Positions 17,269 through 24,778 of a stretch of 24,778 bases of DNA are shown here, piece by piece. This DNA is from Planctomycetota bacterium (GTDB lineage: Bacteria; Planctomycetota; UBA1135; UBA2386): positions 1 to 24,778 of the forward strand of contig JAEUHU010000420.1 of NCBI GenBank assembly GCA_016793305.1, read 5' to 3'. The notes under the pieces are model-generated. The model worked only from the letters and a program-made list of their open reading frames with translations. It ran no database searches and had not been told where the DNA came from. Both the position numbers and the translations under genes were made by a program. Within the stretch, counting starts at the first letter, position 1, and every line of letters starts with the position of its first letter.

Positions 17269-18261
17269 GTGTCCGATTCTCCCGACGAAACAACCCTGGG
17301 CGCGTCTCGTGTCGACGCCGGCCCGGCCAGTCCCGGCCTGCGCTGGTTCGTGCGTGTCTTCGTGCTGTCGGCGTTCGCGCTGACCGTCTGGTTGTTCGGC
17401 CCTCGCGCCGTCGACGTGCTGGCGGCCCGCTTCCAGAACGTGTCGCGCAACAGTCCCCTGGTCGAGCTCGATCGGGTCGGCTTCCTGGCGCGGCCGGAGT
17501 GGATGGACCCGCAGTTGTTGCTGGCGGTGTCGACCGCGCTGTCGCCCTGGCTGTTCGACGAAGTGCCGATCCTGGACGACGGAGTGCTGCTGCGTCTGCG
17601 GGACGGCCTGCAGTCGGTGCCCTGGGTGCGTTCGGCGAACGTCGAACGCGTGTTCCCCGATCGCCTGCGGCTGCAGGTCGAACTGCGTCGGCCGGTGCTG
17701 GCCGTGCGCGATGCCGACGGTGCGCCGCTCTGCCTCGTGGATCGGGACGCCATCGTCCTGCCCTTCGTCGAGACGCCGTTGCCGATGACCCGACTGCTCC
17801 GCGAAGGCGGCGCGCCGTCGATGAGCGTCGTGGTCGGACGCGTGGCGGCCGACCCCCGCGTGCGGGCCGCGGCCGCCATCGTCGGCGAATGGCATGCCGA
17901 GGTGGCGCCGTTGGTGGCGGACTGCCCGGCCTTGTTGGAAGTGGACGCCACCAACCTCGGCGAACGGTTCGCGCGCCTGCCCGGCCTGCCCGAGATCCGA
18001 GTGGTGCTGCGGCGCGGTGACGGGGCTGGCGTGGGGTTCGCCTACGACCGCCCGGTCGACAGCCCGATGGTCCGCGTGCCCGCGGCGACCAAGGCGGCGG
18101 TGCTGACCAGCATCCTCGGCAAGCACCCACGTCTGGACGGGCTGATCGCCGGCGACCTGCGCTTCCGCAAGCGTTGGGCCGACTACCTGCAGCCCCGAGC
18201 GAACGGTGTGCGCGATCCGTTCGGGCCGTGGCAGGCGTCCGAGCAACCGACCGGCCGCTGA
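17269..18261 (+). CDS. FtsQ/DivIB-like single-pass protein with POTRA domain
   Basis: A 330-residue protein with a short cytoplasmic N-terminus, one membrane segment at about 27-45 (WFVRVFVLSAFALTVWLF), and a periplasmic part. Residues ~67-146 read as a POTRA domain of the FtsQ type: a strand, a helix with LLRLRDGLQSVPWVRSANVERVFP, then RLRLQVELRRPVLAVRD. This pattern, with a partner beta domain after it, is typical of the divisome protein FtsQ/DivIB. FtsQ is usually encoded in the dcw cluster beside ftsA and ftsZ, and neither is here. It could therefore be a relocated ftsQ or a paralogue, so I give no symbol. Start: GTG at 17269. A tRNA gene follows on the same strand. Confidence 0.75.
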   Translation: MSDSPDETTLGASRVDAGPASPGLRWFVRVFVLSAFALTVWLFGPRAVDVLAARFQNVSRNSPLVELDRVGFLARPEWMDPQLLLAVSTALSPWLFDEVPILDDGVLLRLRDGLQSVPWVRSANVERVFPDRLRLQVELRRPVLAVRDADGAPLCLVDRDAIVLPFVETPLPMTRLLREGGAPSMSVVVGRVAADPRVRAAAAIVGEWHAEVAPLVADCPALLEVDATNLGERFARLPGLPEIRVVLRRGDGAGVGFAYDRPVDSPMVRVPAATKAAVLTSILGKHPRLDGLIAGDLRFRKRWADYLQPRANGVRDPFGPWQASEQPTGR

Positions 18262-18290
18262 CGCACGCTGTCCTTCCGGACGCCGAGCGC

Positions 18291-18296
18291 TAGCAT
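18291..18296 (+). promoter_or_regulatory. -10-like hexamer TAGCAT upstream of tRNA-Arg
   Basis: TAGCAT ends 13 bases before the tRNA 5' end, the spacing expected for a tRNA promoter with a short leader. No clear -35 is seen. The same hexamer precedes the starts at 19937 and 20011. Confidence 0.5.
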
Positions 18297-18309
18297 GCTC
18301 GGCCTTGGC

Positions 18310-18384
18310 GCACCCGTAGTTCAGCGGAAGAACATCGGTCTTCGGAACCGAGGGTCACAGGTTCGAATCCTGTCGGGTGTACCA
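18310..18384 (+). tRNA. tRNA-Arg (anticodon UCG, reads CGA)
   Basis: A complete cloverleaf: acceptor GCACCCG (18310-18316) pairs with CGGGTGT (18374-18380) with one G-U at the end; D stem GTTC/GAAC; anticodon stem TCGGT/ACCGA with loop CTTCGGA and anticodon TCG at 18342-18344; 5-base variable loop; T stem ACAGG/CCTGT with loop TTCGAAT. The CCA end is encoded (18382-18384) after discriminator A. Confidence 0.96.
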
Positions 18385-18420
18385 CCCTCGGCCGCGTCTT
18401 CTGCGCCGGCCCGCCGCGCG

Positions 18421-18462
18421 GCCTGCGTGACGGTGCCCGTGCGCCCAAACCGTCACGCAGGC
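18421..18462. terminator. Perfect 14-bp hairpin between convergent tRNA-Arg and hydrolase
   Basis: GCCTGCGTGACGGT (18421-18434) pairs perfectly with ACCGTCACGCAGGC (18449-18462) around a 14-base loop. It overlaps the last codons and stop of the minus-strand hydrolase and follows the tRNA by about 36 bases, so it could end both transcripts. Neither side has a T-run. Confidence 0.6.
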
Positions 18463-19937
18463 AGCGCGGCGAGCACGCGTCGCACCAGGCCCTGCAGGTC
18501 GAAGCCGCCGTTCTTGGTGCAGCCGAGTCGCACCACGACGAGCTGGCGGCTCGGGATCACCACGACGTATTGCCCTTCGTGGCCGTCCATGTGGAACACG
18601 TCCTCCGGCAGATCGGGCCATTCGCGCCGGGCTGGCCCGTTGCCGTCGGGGTCGAGGTCGAGCCAGAGATGCAGGCCGTAGCGCCCGTCGCCGCCCGCCG
18701 GGACGCGTCGCGCGGCCGCGACCCAGCCGGGAGGCAGGATCGACACGTCCCCGACCTTGCCGTCGTCGGCGTAGAGCAGGCCGAGGCGAGCCCAGTCGCG
18801 AGCCGACGCGAAGCCGAACGAGCTGCCGACGAACGTGCCGCTGGCGTCGGCCTCGAGCACCGCGCTGCGCATGCCGAGCGGCGCGAACAGGCCGATGCGC
18901 GGGAACGCCCAGTAGTCGCGGTCGTCGGCGAAGCTGCGCCGCAGCACGAGGCACAGCAGGTTGGTGGCGCCGCTCGCGTAGACGAAGCGTGTGCCCGGCG
19001 CCGCTTCGAGCGGCTGGCCGGCGTAGACCTGCGCTGCGTCGCCGCTCCGGAACAGCATGCGCAGCGCGTCGCTCTGCGGATCGTCGTAGTCTTCACGCCA
19101 CGCGATGCCACTGCGCATCGCCATCAGGTCGTGCAGGCGGATGCGCTCCCGGCCATCGATCGCCTCGCGCCAGGCGGGGACCGGCAGCGGTGCCCCCGGG
19201 TCGAGTTCACCCTGTTGCACCCGCACGCCGAGCAACGCGTGCACCAGCGTCTTGGTCATCGACCAGCCCGGCAGCGGCATCTGCGCGTGCACGCCGGCGG
19301 CGTAGCGTTCCGCGACGATGCGTCGGCGGTGCACGACGACGACGGCGCGCGTCACGACCGGGGCACGATCCGCCGGCTCCACGAACGCGGCGTCGACGGC
19401 GACGCGAAGGGCCTGCTGGTCCACGCCGTCCGGCAACTCGACGGCGACCCGTTCGCCGGCGGGCCATTCGGCCTCGTCCAGCGGCGTGCGAAGGTCGGCG
19501 AGGCCAGGGGCGGCGCGGGACCGCAGGGCCTCGACGTCGTTCGCCGTCGGGGCCAGCACACAGCCGAGGTTGCCGGTCGCGACCGCCGTCGCGGTCGCTT
19601 CGCCGAGCCGGGCGGTGACGGTGCGGCGCGCTTCGTCGACCTCGAGCTTCAGCAGGGGGCGGATCATCCGTTCGAGCGGGCGGGTCGGTGCCAGTTCCTC
19701 GGCCCACACCGAGTCGAGCGAGCGGCCGCTGACGAAGCGGGCCGAGGCGGCGATCTTGGCCGCGTAGCCGACCACCGACTGCTGCAGCAGGCGGGTCGAC
19801 GCCTCGTTCGTCGGAGCTGGTTTCGACGTCGGGCCCGGTGCGACCGGGCCATCGGGGGACTGGGCGGGCAGTGCTAGTGCTGCCAGCAGCACGGCGGACA
19901 ACGATCGGGACCGCGGGCAGCACGAGCGACGTCGCAT
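18453..19937 (-). CDS. Secreted class C beta-lactamase-fold serine hydrolase
   Basis: A 494-residue protein with an N-terminal signal (LSAVLLAALALPAQS). Residues ~50-180 show no recognised domain; a beta-lactamase/transpeptidase-like domain follows. The catalytic SxxK is S226-M-T-K229 in GWSMTKTL, the tyrosine motif is Y320-A-S, and HEG (453-455) takes the place of KTG. LHDLMAMRSGIAWRED and FAPLGMRSAV are typical of the family that includes NylB-type amide hydrolases and esterases. It probably acts outside the cytoplasm on an ester or amide, with an unknown substrate. Start: ATG at 19937, 6 bases after a TAGCAT hexamer. It is divergent from the small lipoprotein gene at 20011. Confidence 0.9.
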   Translation of the reverse strand: MRRRSCCPRSRSLSAVLLAALALPAQSPDGPVAPGPTSKPAPTNEASTRLLQQSVVGYAAKIAASARFVSGRSLDSVWAEELAPTRPLERMIRPLLKLEVDEARRTVTARLGEATATAVATGNLGCVLAPTANDVEALRSRAAPGLADLRTPLDEAEWPAGERVAVELPDGVDQQALRVAVDAAFVEPADRAPVVTRAVVVVHRRRIVAERYAAGVHAQMPLPGWSMTKTLVHALLGVRVQQGELDPGAPLPVPAWREAIDGRERIRLHDLMAMRSGIAWREDYDDPQSDALRMLFRSGDAAQVYAGQPLEAAPGTRFVYASGATNLLCLVLRRSFADDRDYWAFPRIGLFAPLGMRSAVLEADASGTFVGSSFGFASARDWARLGLLYADDGKVGDVSILPPGWVAAARRVPAGGDGRYGLHLWLDLDPDGNGPARREWPDLPEDVFHMDGHEGQYVVVIPSRQLVVVRLGCTKNGGFDLQGLVRRVLAALPA

Positions 19938-19943
19938 CGCCGC

Positions 19944-19949
19944 ATGCTA
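19944..19949 (-). promoter_or_regulatory. -10-like hexamer TAGCAT, 6 bases before the ATG at 19937
   Basis: TAGCAT on the minus strand is followed by GCGGCG and the ATG, with no room for a Shine-Dalgarno. This is the clearest leaderless-type arrangement in the window. A matching TAGCAT faces the other way at 19995-20000. Confidence 0.55.
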
Positions 19950-19994
19950 CGCCGGTGCTGGCATCGCGTCGCTGCCAGCGGCTGCCGCGTCGCG

Positions 19995-20000
19995 TAGCAT
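19995..20000 (+). promoter_or_regulatory. -10-like hexamer TAGCAT, 10 bases before the ATG at 20011
   Basis: TAGCAT is followed by 10 bases and the ATG, giving a leader of a few bases at most. It favours the ATG at 20011 over the GTG at 20002, which would begin almost inside the -10 element. Confidence 0.45.
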
Positions 20001-20010
20001 CGTGGCGACG

Positions 20011-20526
20011 ATGCGATCCTCGCTGGCCCCCGCCGGTTGCCTGTTGCTGCTCGCAGGTGCGTGTGCCGGGGCGCGCGCCCCCGTGGCGTCGCCTGGTGAG
20101 CTGCCGGTGCTGCAGCGTCGGTTCGAGGTGGCGAACGTGGCCACGGCGGGGCCGGCACGCTGCGCGCTGCTCCGCGATGCCGCGGCGTTGCGGGCATGGC
20201 TCGGGGAACTGCCGATCGCAGCCGCACGTGTGCCGTGGCCGTTCGGCGGCGACGGCGGCGATCAGGACAGCGAGGACGGTGCGGTCGGCGACGTGCTGTT
20301 GGTGCTCGCCGAGGACGTGGACGGCACCGAGTTCTGGCTCGCGACCGAAGAAGGCGTCGACGTCGTGACGTTGGTGATGGCGGCGCCGAGCGACCGAGTC
20401 GCTGCACCGAGCACCACGTGGCGGCTGCACGTGTTGGTGCTCGAGCGCCGTCGCAACCAGTTGGCCGTCGTGCTGCGTGAAGCCGAGGCCCGCGGCGAGC
20501 GCACGCTGGCGGTGTTCGCGCGCTGA
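20011..20526 (+). CDS. Small putative lipoprotein of unknown function
   Basis: A 171-residue protein with an N-terminal signal (SSLAPAGCLLLLAGACAGAR) that could be lipidated at the second cysteine. The mature part has a few beta-like stretches (DVLLVLAEDV; WRLHVLVLERRRNQLAVVL) and an acidic loop (GGDGGDQDSEDG) around residues 74-85. I recognise no family. It is divergent from the class C hydrolase; cysteine synthase follows 114 bases later on the same strand. Start ATG 20011 is preferred to GTG 20002 because of the promoter position. Confidence 0.75.
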   Translation: MRSSLAPAGCLLLLAGACAGARAPVASPGELPVLQRRFEVANVATAGPARCALLRDAAALRAWLGELPIAAARVPWPFGGDGGDQDSEDGAVGDVLLVLAEDVDGTEFWLATEEGVDVVTLVMAAPSDRVAAPSTTWRLHVLVLERRRNQLAVVLREAEARGERTLAVFAR

Positions 20527-20640
20527 CGTCGACCTCGATCTGGTCGACTGGCCGGTCGGCAGGGCATTCGCCGCCGGGCGAATGTCCCGCTACGGACAAG
20601 GCCGGGCGCATCGCCGCCCTGCCGCCGGTCCGCTGTGCCC

Positions 20641-21669
<1,029 letters not shown>

Positions 21670-21687
21670 ACCCGGCGCTCTGCTGGG

Positions 21688-22662
21688 TCACTTCTTCGGT
21701 TCGCCGCCAGCGCCCTTGCTGGCTTCGAGGTCCTTCTGGATCTGCGGCACGATGAAGTCGATCTGCTTGCCGATCGGCGAGTTCGGCATCACGGCCTTGG
21801 CCGCCTCGAGGATCTTGATGGTCGCCGCGTGGTCCTTGTTGACGTCCATGCTGACCATGGCCTTGAAGTACAGCGCGACCTGGTGTTGCGCCTTGTTCTT
21901 CGGCTTGGCGAGGATGGCGTCCAGTTCGGTGAGCGCCTTCGCCCCGTCTCCGGCCTGCATCAGCGGGCCGATCAGCGCGCCCAGGGCTTCCGTCTCGGGT
22001 TCGATCTGCTTCTCGTCCTCGACCTCTTGCAGGACGGCCTCGTACTTCGCCTTCAACTTGGCCTTGCCGTCGGCGTCGAGCTTGACGATCTCCAGCACCA
22101 GAGCGAGGTGGCGGCCCTTGACGATCGAAGCATCGATCGCGCTCAGCGCTTCGTCGAGTGCCGCGGCGCGCTCAGCGTCCTTCTTCTGCGCTGCCCGCAG
22201 CATGGCCGCCTGGAACACCTGACCGTTCTTCTTCGCCGCAGCCAGCATCTCCAGGTACTTGTCCGGGCCACCTTCCTGGTAGCCGGCCTCACCGTAGACC
22301 ACGCCATCGGCGTCGGTCAGCAGGATGGTGGGGAAGCCCTTGATCCCGTAGGTGTCGCGCAGCTTCTCGTTCTGCGCCTTGATCTCCGGGGTCACGCGGC
22401 TCGCGTCCTGGGGGAAGTCGAGCTTCACCAGGATGAAGTCCTTCGGGGCCGCTTCCTGGAAGGGGGCCTTCGAGAAGACCTCCTCGTCGAGCTTGATGCA
22501 CCAACCGCACCAGTCGGAGCCGGTGAAATCGATCAGCAGGTCCTTCTTCTCGGCCTTGGCGGCCTCCTTGGCTTTGGCGAAGTCCTGGATCCAAAGGTCG
22601 CCCTTCTCCTGGGCGACGGCGGGCAGCAGCAGGAGGGGCAGAACGAATGCGGGTCGGAACAT
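21688..22662 (-). CDS. Secreted thioredoxin-family protein with helical C-terminal domain
   Basis: A 324-residue protein with a signal peptide (residues 1-17, ending PAVA-Q). Residues ~20-150 form a thioredoxin-like domain with active site WCGWC (C52, C55) in DFTGSDWCGWC and cis-proline P111 in IKGFPTILLTDADG. This active site is typical of DsbD-gamma-like and related periplasmic thioredoxins. The remaining ~170 residues are Lys/Ala/Glu-rich and helical, with a pattern like TPR or other helical repeats (VALYFKAMVSMDVNKDHAATIKILEAAKA, in part). It probably reduces disulfides or acts as a sensor in the periplasm; its partner is unknown. The ATG at 22662 has a TAGCAT hexamer 30 bases upstream. 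Confidence 0.9.
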   Translation of the reverse strand: MFRPAFVLPLLLLPAVAQEKGDLWIQDFAKAKEAAKAEKKDLLIDFTGSDWCGWCIKLDEEVFSKAPFQEAAPKDFILVKLDFPQDASRVTPEIKAQNEKLRDTYGIKGFPTILLTDADGVVYGEAGYQEGGPDKYLEMLAAAKKNGQVFQAAMLRAAQKKDAERAAALDEALSAIDASIVKGRHLALVLEIVKLDADGKAKLKAKYEAVLQEVEDEKQIEPETEALGALIGPLMQAGDGAKALTELDAILAKPKNKAQHQVALYFKAMVSMDVNKDHAATIKILEAAKAVMPNSPIGKQIDFIVPQIQKDLEASKGAGGEPKK

Positions 22663-22692
22663 CGTAGAGTCTGGGTCGGGGAAGGCGTCGGC

Positions 22693-22698
22693 ATGCTA
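22693..22698 (-). promoter_or_regulatory. -10-like hexamer TAGCAT upstream of the thioredoxin-family gene
   Basis: TAGCAT on the minus strand lies 30 bases before the ATG at 22662, giving an expected leader of about 24 bases. It sits in a 214-base divergent gap. No clear -35. Confidence 0.4.
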
Positions 22699-22767
22699 CG
22701 AACCGACCGCTCGTTCGCCGCAAACCTGCAGAAGATCCGCGGCGACGCGTGCGGTCGCCGGCCGCTG

Positions 22768-22796
22768 TTGGCTTGGACGGGGGGCGTGGCTACCAT
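22768..22796 (+). promoter_or_regulatory. Candidate promoter TTGGCT-N17-TACCAT
   Basis: TTGGCT (22768-22773) and TACCAT (22791-22796) are separated by 17 bases, ideal for a housekeeping promoter. Transcription would start near 22803, about 74 bases before the membrane protein's ATG at 22877. Confidence 0.45.
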
Positions 22797-22876
22797 GCAC
22801 GGCCGAGTGGCCGTTCGGGTCGCCGGCCGGGTGCTGCCCGCGGCGTCCTGCCTGCTGCTTGGTCTGCGCCTACACC

Positions 22877-23425
22877 ATGGAAAACCCCGAACTTGCCGTC
22901 GTCGGCCTCACGTGCAACGTGGTGGGCGTGTTCTTCCTGGCGAACTCGATCCGCTTTCGCGAGCCGCGCAAGGCGCTGGAGGACGCTCTCGGCACAGGGG
23001 GCCGCAGCCTGCTGAAGGTGCGCGATACGGCGCTCAACAACATGCAGGTGATCATCGGGTTCCTGTTCCTCACCACCGGGTATCTCCTGCAGGTGGTCGC
23101 CCAGTGGGATGGGGCCCTGACGACGTTGCTGCTGTGCGCGGCGATCCTCGGGTTCGCTGCCGCCGTCTATGCGATCGGGGCCTACAGTTCCCGGCGGGCG
23201 TTCCGCAAACTGCTGCGCGAGTTCTTCCAGAGCGAGCAGTGGTCGTTCCAGGACGACATGGAGCTCACCAAGGAGATCGGCGAGATCCTCGGCGTGCCGT
23301 TGGCGAAGGACATGACCGTCGAAGCCTACGTGCACAAGGTCCGGCAGGCACTGGGGGTGACTCATACCGGCAAGCCCTCCGCCGCGGCCGAGCGTGGGCG
23401 TCGGCTGCCGCTGCCTGGACGCTGA
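22877..23425 (+). CDS. Small membrane protein of unknown function
   Basis: A 182-residue protein with three predicted membrane segments (about residues 8-24, 56-76 and 80-103) and a charged cytoplasmic C-terminal part. The C-terminal ~75 residues look folded and helical (FRKLLREFFQSEQWSF, then ELTKEIGEILGVPL) before a Gly/Pro/Arg-rich end. I recognise no family. Start: ATG at 22877. The comF-like gene follows 64 bases later on the same strand. Confidence 0.8.
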   Translation: MENPELAVVGLTCNVVGVFFLANSIRFREPRKALEDALGTGGRSLLKVRDTALNNMQVIIGFLFLTTGYLLQVVAQWDGALTTLLLCAAILGFAAAVYAIGAYSSRRAFRKLLREFFQSEQWSFQDDMELTKEIGEILGVPLAKDMTVEAYVHKVRQALGVTHTGKPSAAAERGRRLPLPGR

Positions 23426-23489
23426 GGACCTTTCCGGTTCCTTGCTTCCGAGCCCTGGCGCTCAGGGCCGGTGCAGCGGAGCGAGGGAA

Positions 23490-24275
23490 ATGTGCCCGGC
23501 TGAGGCCGATTCTCGCAGCGCTGGTTCCCTTGTAGGCGTGGACCTACCTCGACTCCTGCGTTGGCTTCGCCGTCCCCTCCGGTTGTTCCGGCGGAGCCTG
23601 TTCGACCTGCTGCTACCGGCGGTGTGCCCGGCGTGCAGCCGGCCGGCCAGCGACCTGTGTGCTGGCTGCTCCAGGGACCTCGAATGGCGACCTGATCGGA
23701 GCTGCAGGCGCTGTGGCGAGGCCACGATCGTGGGCGGGGCTTCCTGCGGCAGCGGCCATGACGAGCTGCGGAATCTCGTCGGACTGGTGGCGCCTTGGCG
23801 ATACGCAGGCACCGGCGGTGCCCTGGTCCGCCGCTTCAAGCTCGATGGCAACGTTGCCGCGGGGAGGCTGCTGGCCCGGGCGACAGCCGATGCCTGGCGC
23901 GCCGCGGTACCGCTCGGCTTCGGGCGGCCCGTTCTCGTGCCTGTGCCGCTGCACCGGAGCCGGCGTCGGGTGCGTGGCTTCGATCAAGCCGCGTGGCTGG
24001 CTGCCGCCGTGGCTCGACGGCTGAGCGTCCCGGTTGCGGTTCGCTGTCTGGAGCGAACACGACCGACCCTGCCGCAGGGCGACCCTCGCAATCGGTCTCG
24101 TCAGACGAACGTGGCTGGCGCCTTCCTCGTGCGGCAGGCCGACCGGGTGCGAGGGCGTCGGGTGGTCCTCATCGACGATGTGTTCACGTCCGGGGCGACC
24201 ATGCGGCAATGTGCGCGGCTGCTGCTCGACGCAGGGGCGCTCGAGGTCGCAGCGTTGGTCGCCTGCCGCAGCTGA
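23490..24275 (+). CDS. ComF family phosphoribosyltransferase-like protein
   Basis: A 261-residue protein of the ComF/GntX family. An N-terminal zinc-ribbon-like region has pairs CPAC (46/49), CAGC (57/60) and CRRC (72/75). It is followed by the phosphoribosyltransferase-like domain, with PVPLHRSRRRVRGFDQA (151-167), RTRPTLPQ, and the PRPP-binding VVLIDDVFTSGATM (225-238). ComF proteins are linked to natural transformation, GntX to gluconate use; the biochemical role is unsettled. The start is uncertain: ATG 23490 is used here, but a GTG at 23538 gives 245 residues and an N-terminus closer to the family. Neither has a good ribosome-binding site. No other competence gene is nearby. Confidence 0.88.
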   Translation: MCPAEADSRSAGSLVGVDLPRLLRWLRRPLRLFRRSLFDLLLPAVCPACSRPASDLCAGCSRDLEWRPDRSCRRCGEATIVGGASCGSGHDELRNLVGLVAPWRYAGTGGALVRRFKLDGNVAAGRLLARATADAWRAAVPLGFGRPVLVPVPLHRSRRRVRGFDQAAWLAAAVARRLSVPVAVRCLERTRPTLPQGDPRNRSRQTNVAGAFLVRQADRVRGRRVVLIDDVFTSGATMRQCARLLLDAGALEVAALVACRS

Positions 24276-24603
24276 GGTTGCTCAGCGGTTGGCCAGCACC
24301 TGTTCAAGGAACTTCAGCAGATCGACGCACGCGAACTGCACGATCGCCAGGTCCTCTGGGGACGAGCAAGCCTCTAGTCTCTTCTCCAGGGCGCGAACGC
24401 GCAGACCAAGCTCGAGCCGCCCGAACTGGCCAGGAAGCGCCGTCGCGAGCAGGAGGAAAGGAGGGGCCTTGGACGAGAAACGAGCCGAAGTGCCAACCCG
24501 GCTTCGTGACCGATGCCGCGCCGTCTCGCAAGCCGGTTCCGAGAGCAGAGCGATGCTCGCAAGAGTCCATCCTTCAGAGTCTTGCGTCGCGGCGAGCCGT
24601 GGA
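24276..24603. other. Stretch without a confident gene
   Basis: After the ComF-like stop I see no convincing complete gene. The region is less G-rich and includes a coding-like segment on the minus strand (24282-24402, listed separately). Short open frames on both strands here have composition typical of chance frames in GC-rich DNA. It separates the protein genes from the strong promoter at 24604. Confidence 0.5.
24282..24402 (-). pseudogene. Possible remnant or very short coding segment
   Basis: Read on the minus strand in the frame ending at a TGA at 24282-24284, this encodes an amphipathic helical stretch ending AIVQFACVDLLKFLEQV and then LANR. It looks like the C-terminus of a real protein. 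I find no ATG or GTG in that frame at a sensible distance upstream, and the residues further upstream look unlike a protein. It may be the end of a decayed gene or chance. Confidence 0.25.
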
Positions 24604-24654
24604 CAGAAAAAAGCTACACCGGAGACTTGACGCTGTTCGATCGCTCGCTACCTT
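24604..24654 (+). promoter_or_regulatory. Strong promoter TTGACG-N16-TACCTT with A-rich UP-like element
   Basis: TTGACG (24627-24632) and TACCTT (24649-24654) are separated by 16 bases and preceded by an A-run (AGAAAAAAG, 24604-24612) where an UP element would sit. This is the best -35/-10 pair in the window. With the downstream leader elements it looks like an rRNA operon promoter; transcription would begin near 24661. Confidence 0.6.
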
Positions 24655-24676
24655 CTCCCGCCCCTCGCACGCCGGT

Positions 24677-24691
24677 GACGCGAAAGCGGTC
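24677..24691 (+). other. Small GNRA-loop hairpin, boxB-like
   Basis: GACGC, loop GAAA, then GCGGTC forms a short stem with one bulged G, just before the boxA-like element. The boxB-then-boxA order is that of rRNA leader antitermination sites. Confidence 0.35.
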
Positions 24692-24705
24692 GGTAGGAGC
24701 GGGGC

Positions 24706-24718
24706 GATCTTTGACATT
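24706..24718 (+). promoter_or_regulatory. boxA-like antitermination element of an rRNA leader
   Basis: GATCTTTGACATT resembles the boxA sequence (E. coli form GCTCTTTAACAA) found in rRNA leaders. It lies about 45 bases after the expected start of the strong promoter. No -10 sits at a suitable distance after its TTGACA, which argues against its being another promoter. The 16S gene would lie beyond the right edge of the window. Confidence 0.5.
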
Positions 24719-24778
24719 CTGGGTGGCCTCGAAAAGAAGCGTGTGAGCTTTTGAGAATGCCTTCTCGGCGGAAGTCGA

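Noticed and set aside
24304..24570. An 88-codon minus-strand frame near the right edge
   Set aside because: Low-complexity Arg/Gly/Pro content, no ribosome-binding site and no recognisable domain.
24711..24716. TTGACA read as a second -35 promoter element
   Set aside because: No -10 lies 16-18 bases downstream (the sequence there is AAGAAG); its place in a leader fits boxA better.

Overview
The window is about two-thirds or more G+C, with codon use to match, and is densely packed with ordinary chromosomal genes. Several proteins carry Sec or lipoprotein signals, and one gene (slyX) is typical of Gram-negative bacteria, so the source is a high-GC diderm bacterium. A high-GC planctomycete-like lineage would fit the style of the secreted proteins and the histone-like Lys/Ala/Pro tail, but nothing here proves it. 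I found no phage, insertion sequence, CRISPR array or defence system.

Layout. 1-2023 (minus): a secreted thioredoxin-fold protein cut by the window edge and a type III PLP decarboxylase. 2198-8205 (plus): a nucleoside salvage/catabolism cluster made of a small membrane protein, cytidine deaminase (cdd), deoxyribose-phosphate aldolase (deoC), an active aldehyde dehydrogenase, a catalytically dead half-length aldehyde dehydrogenase, and thymidine/pyrimidine-nucleoside phosphorylase (deoA). A slyX gene lies antisense between the two dehydrogenase genes. 8224-13695 (minus): a membrane-anchored SGNH hydrolase, a class A beta-lactamase-fold lipoprotein, and aconitase with an unusual 123-residue lysine-rich tail. 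13834-14520 (plus): a lipoprotein. 14542-16605 (minus): a Ski2-like DEVH helicase. 16860-18384 (plus): an 84-residue protein, an FtsQ-like POTRA protein and tRNA-Arg(UCG). 18453-19937 (minus): a class C beta-lactamase-fold hydrolase. 20011-21669 (plus): a small lipoprotein and a cysteine synthase. 21688-22662 (minus): a thioredoxin-like secreted protein. 22877-24275 (plus): a membrane protein and a ComF-family protein. 24276-24778: no confident gene, but a strong promoter and leader elements that look like the start of an rRNA operon just beyond the window.

How the genes fit together. The deo cluster forms a coherent path. Cytidine is deaminated, pyrimidine deoxynucleosides are phosphorolysed, deoxyribose-5-phosphate is cleaved to glyceraldehyde-3-phosphate and acetaldehyde, and the dehydrogenase can oxidise the acetaldehyde. 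The two dehydrogenase genes together match the two-module plan of ALDH16 proteins, here split in two.

The observations most worth following are the split ALDH16, the aconitase with a histone-H1-like tail, and a recurrent -10-like hexamer exactly 6-7 bases before the start codons of several genes that lack a Shine-Dalgarno sequence, which suggests frequent leaderless transcription.
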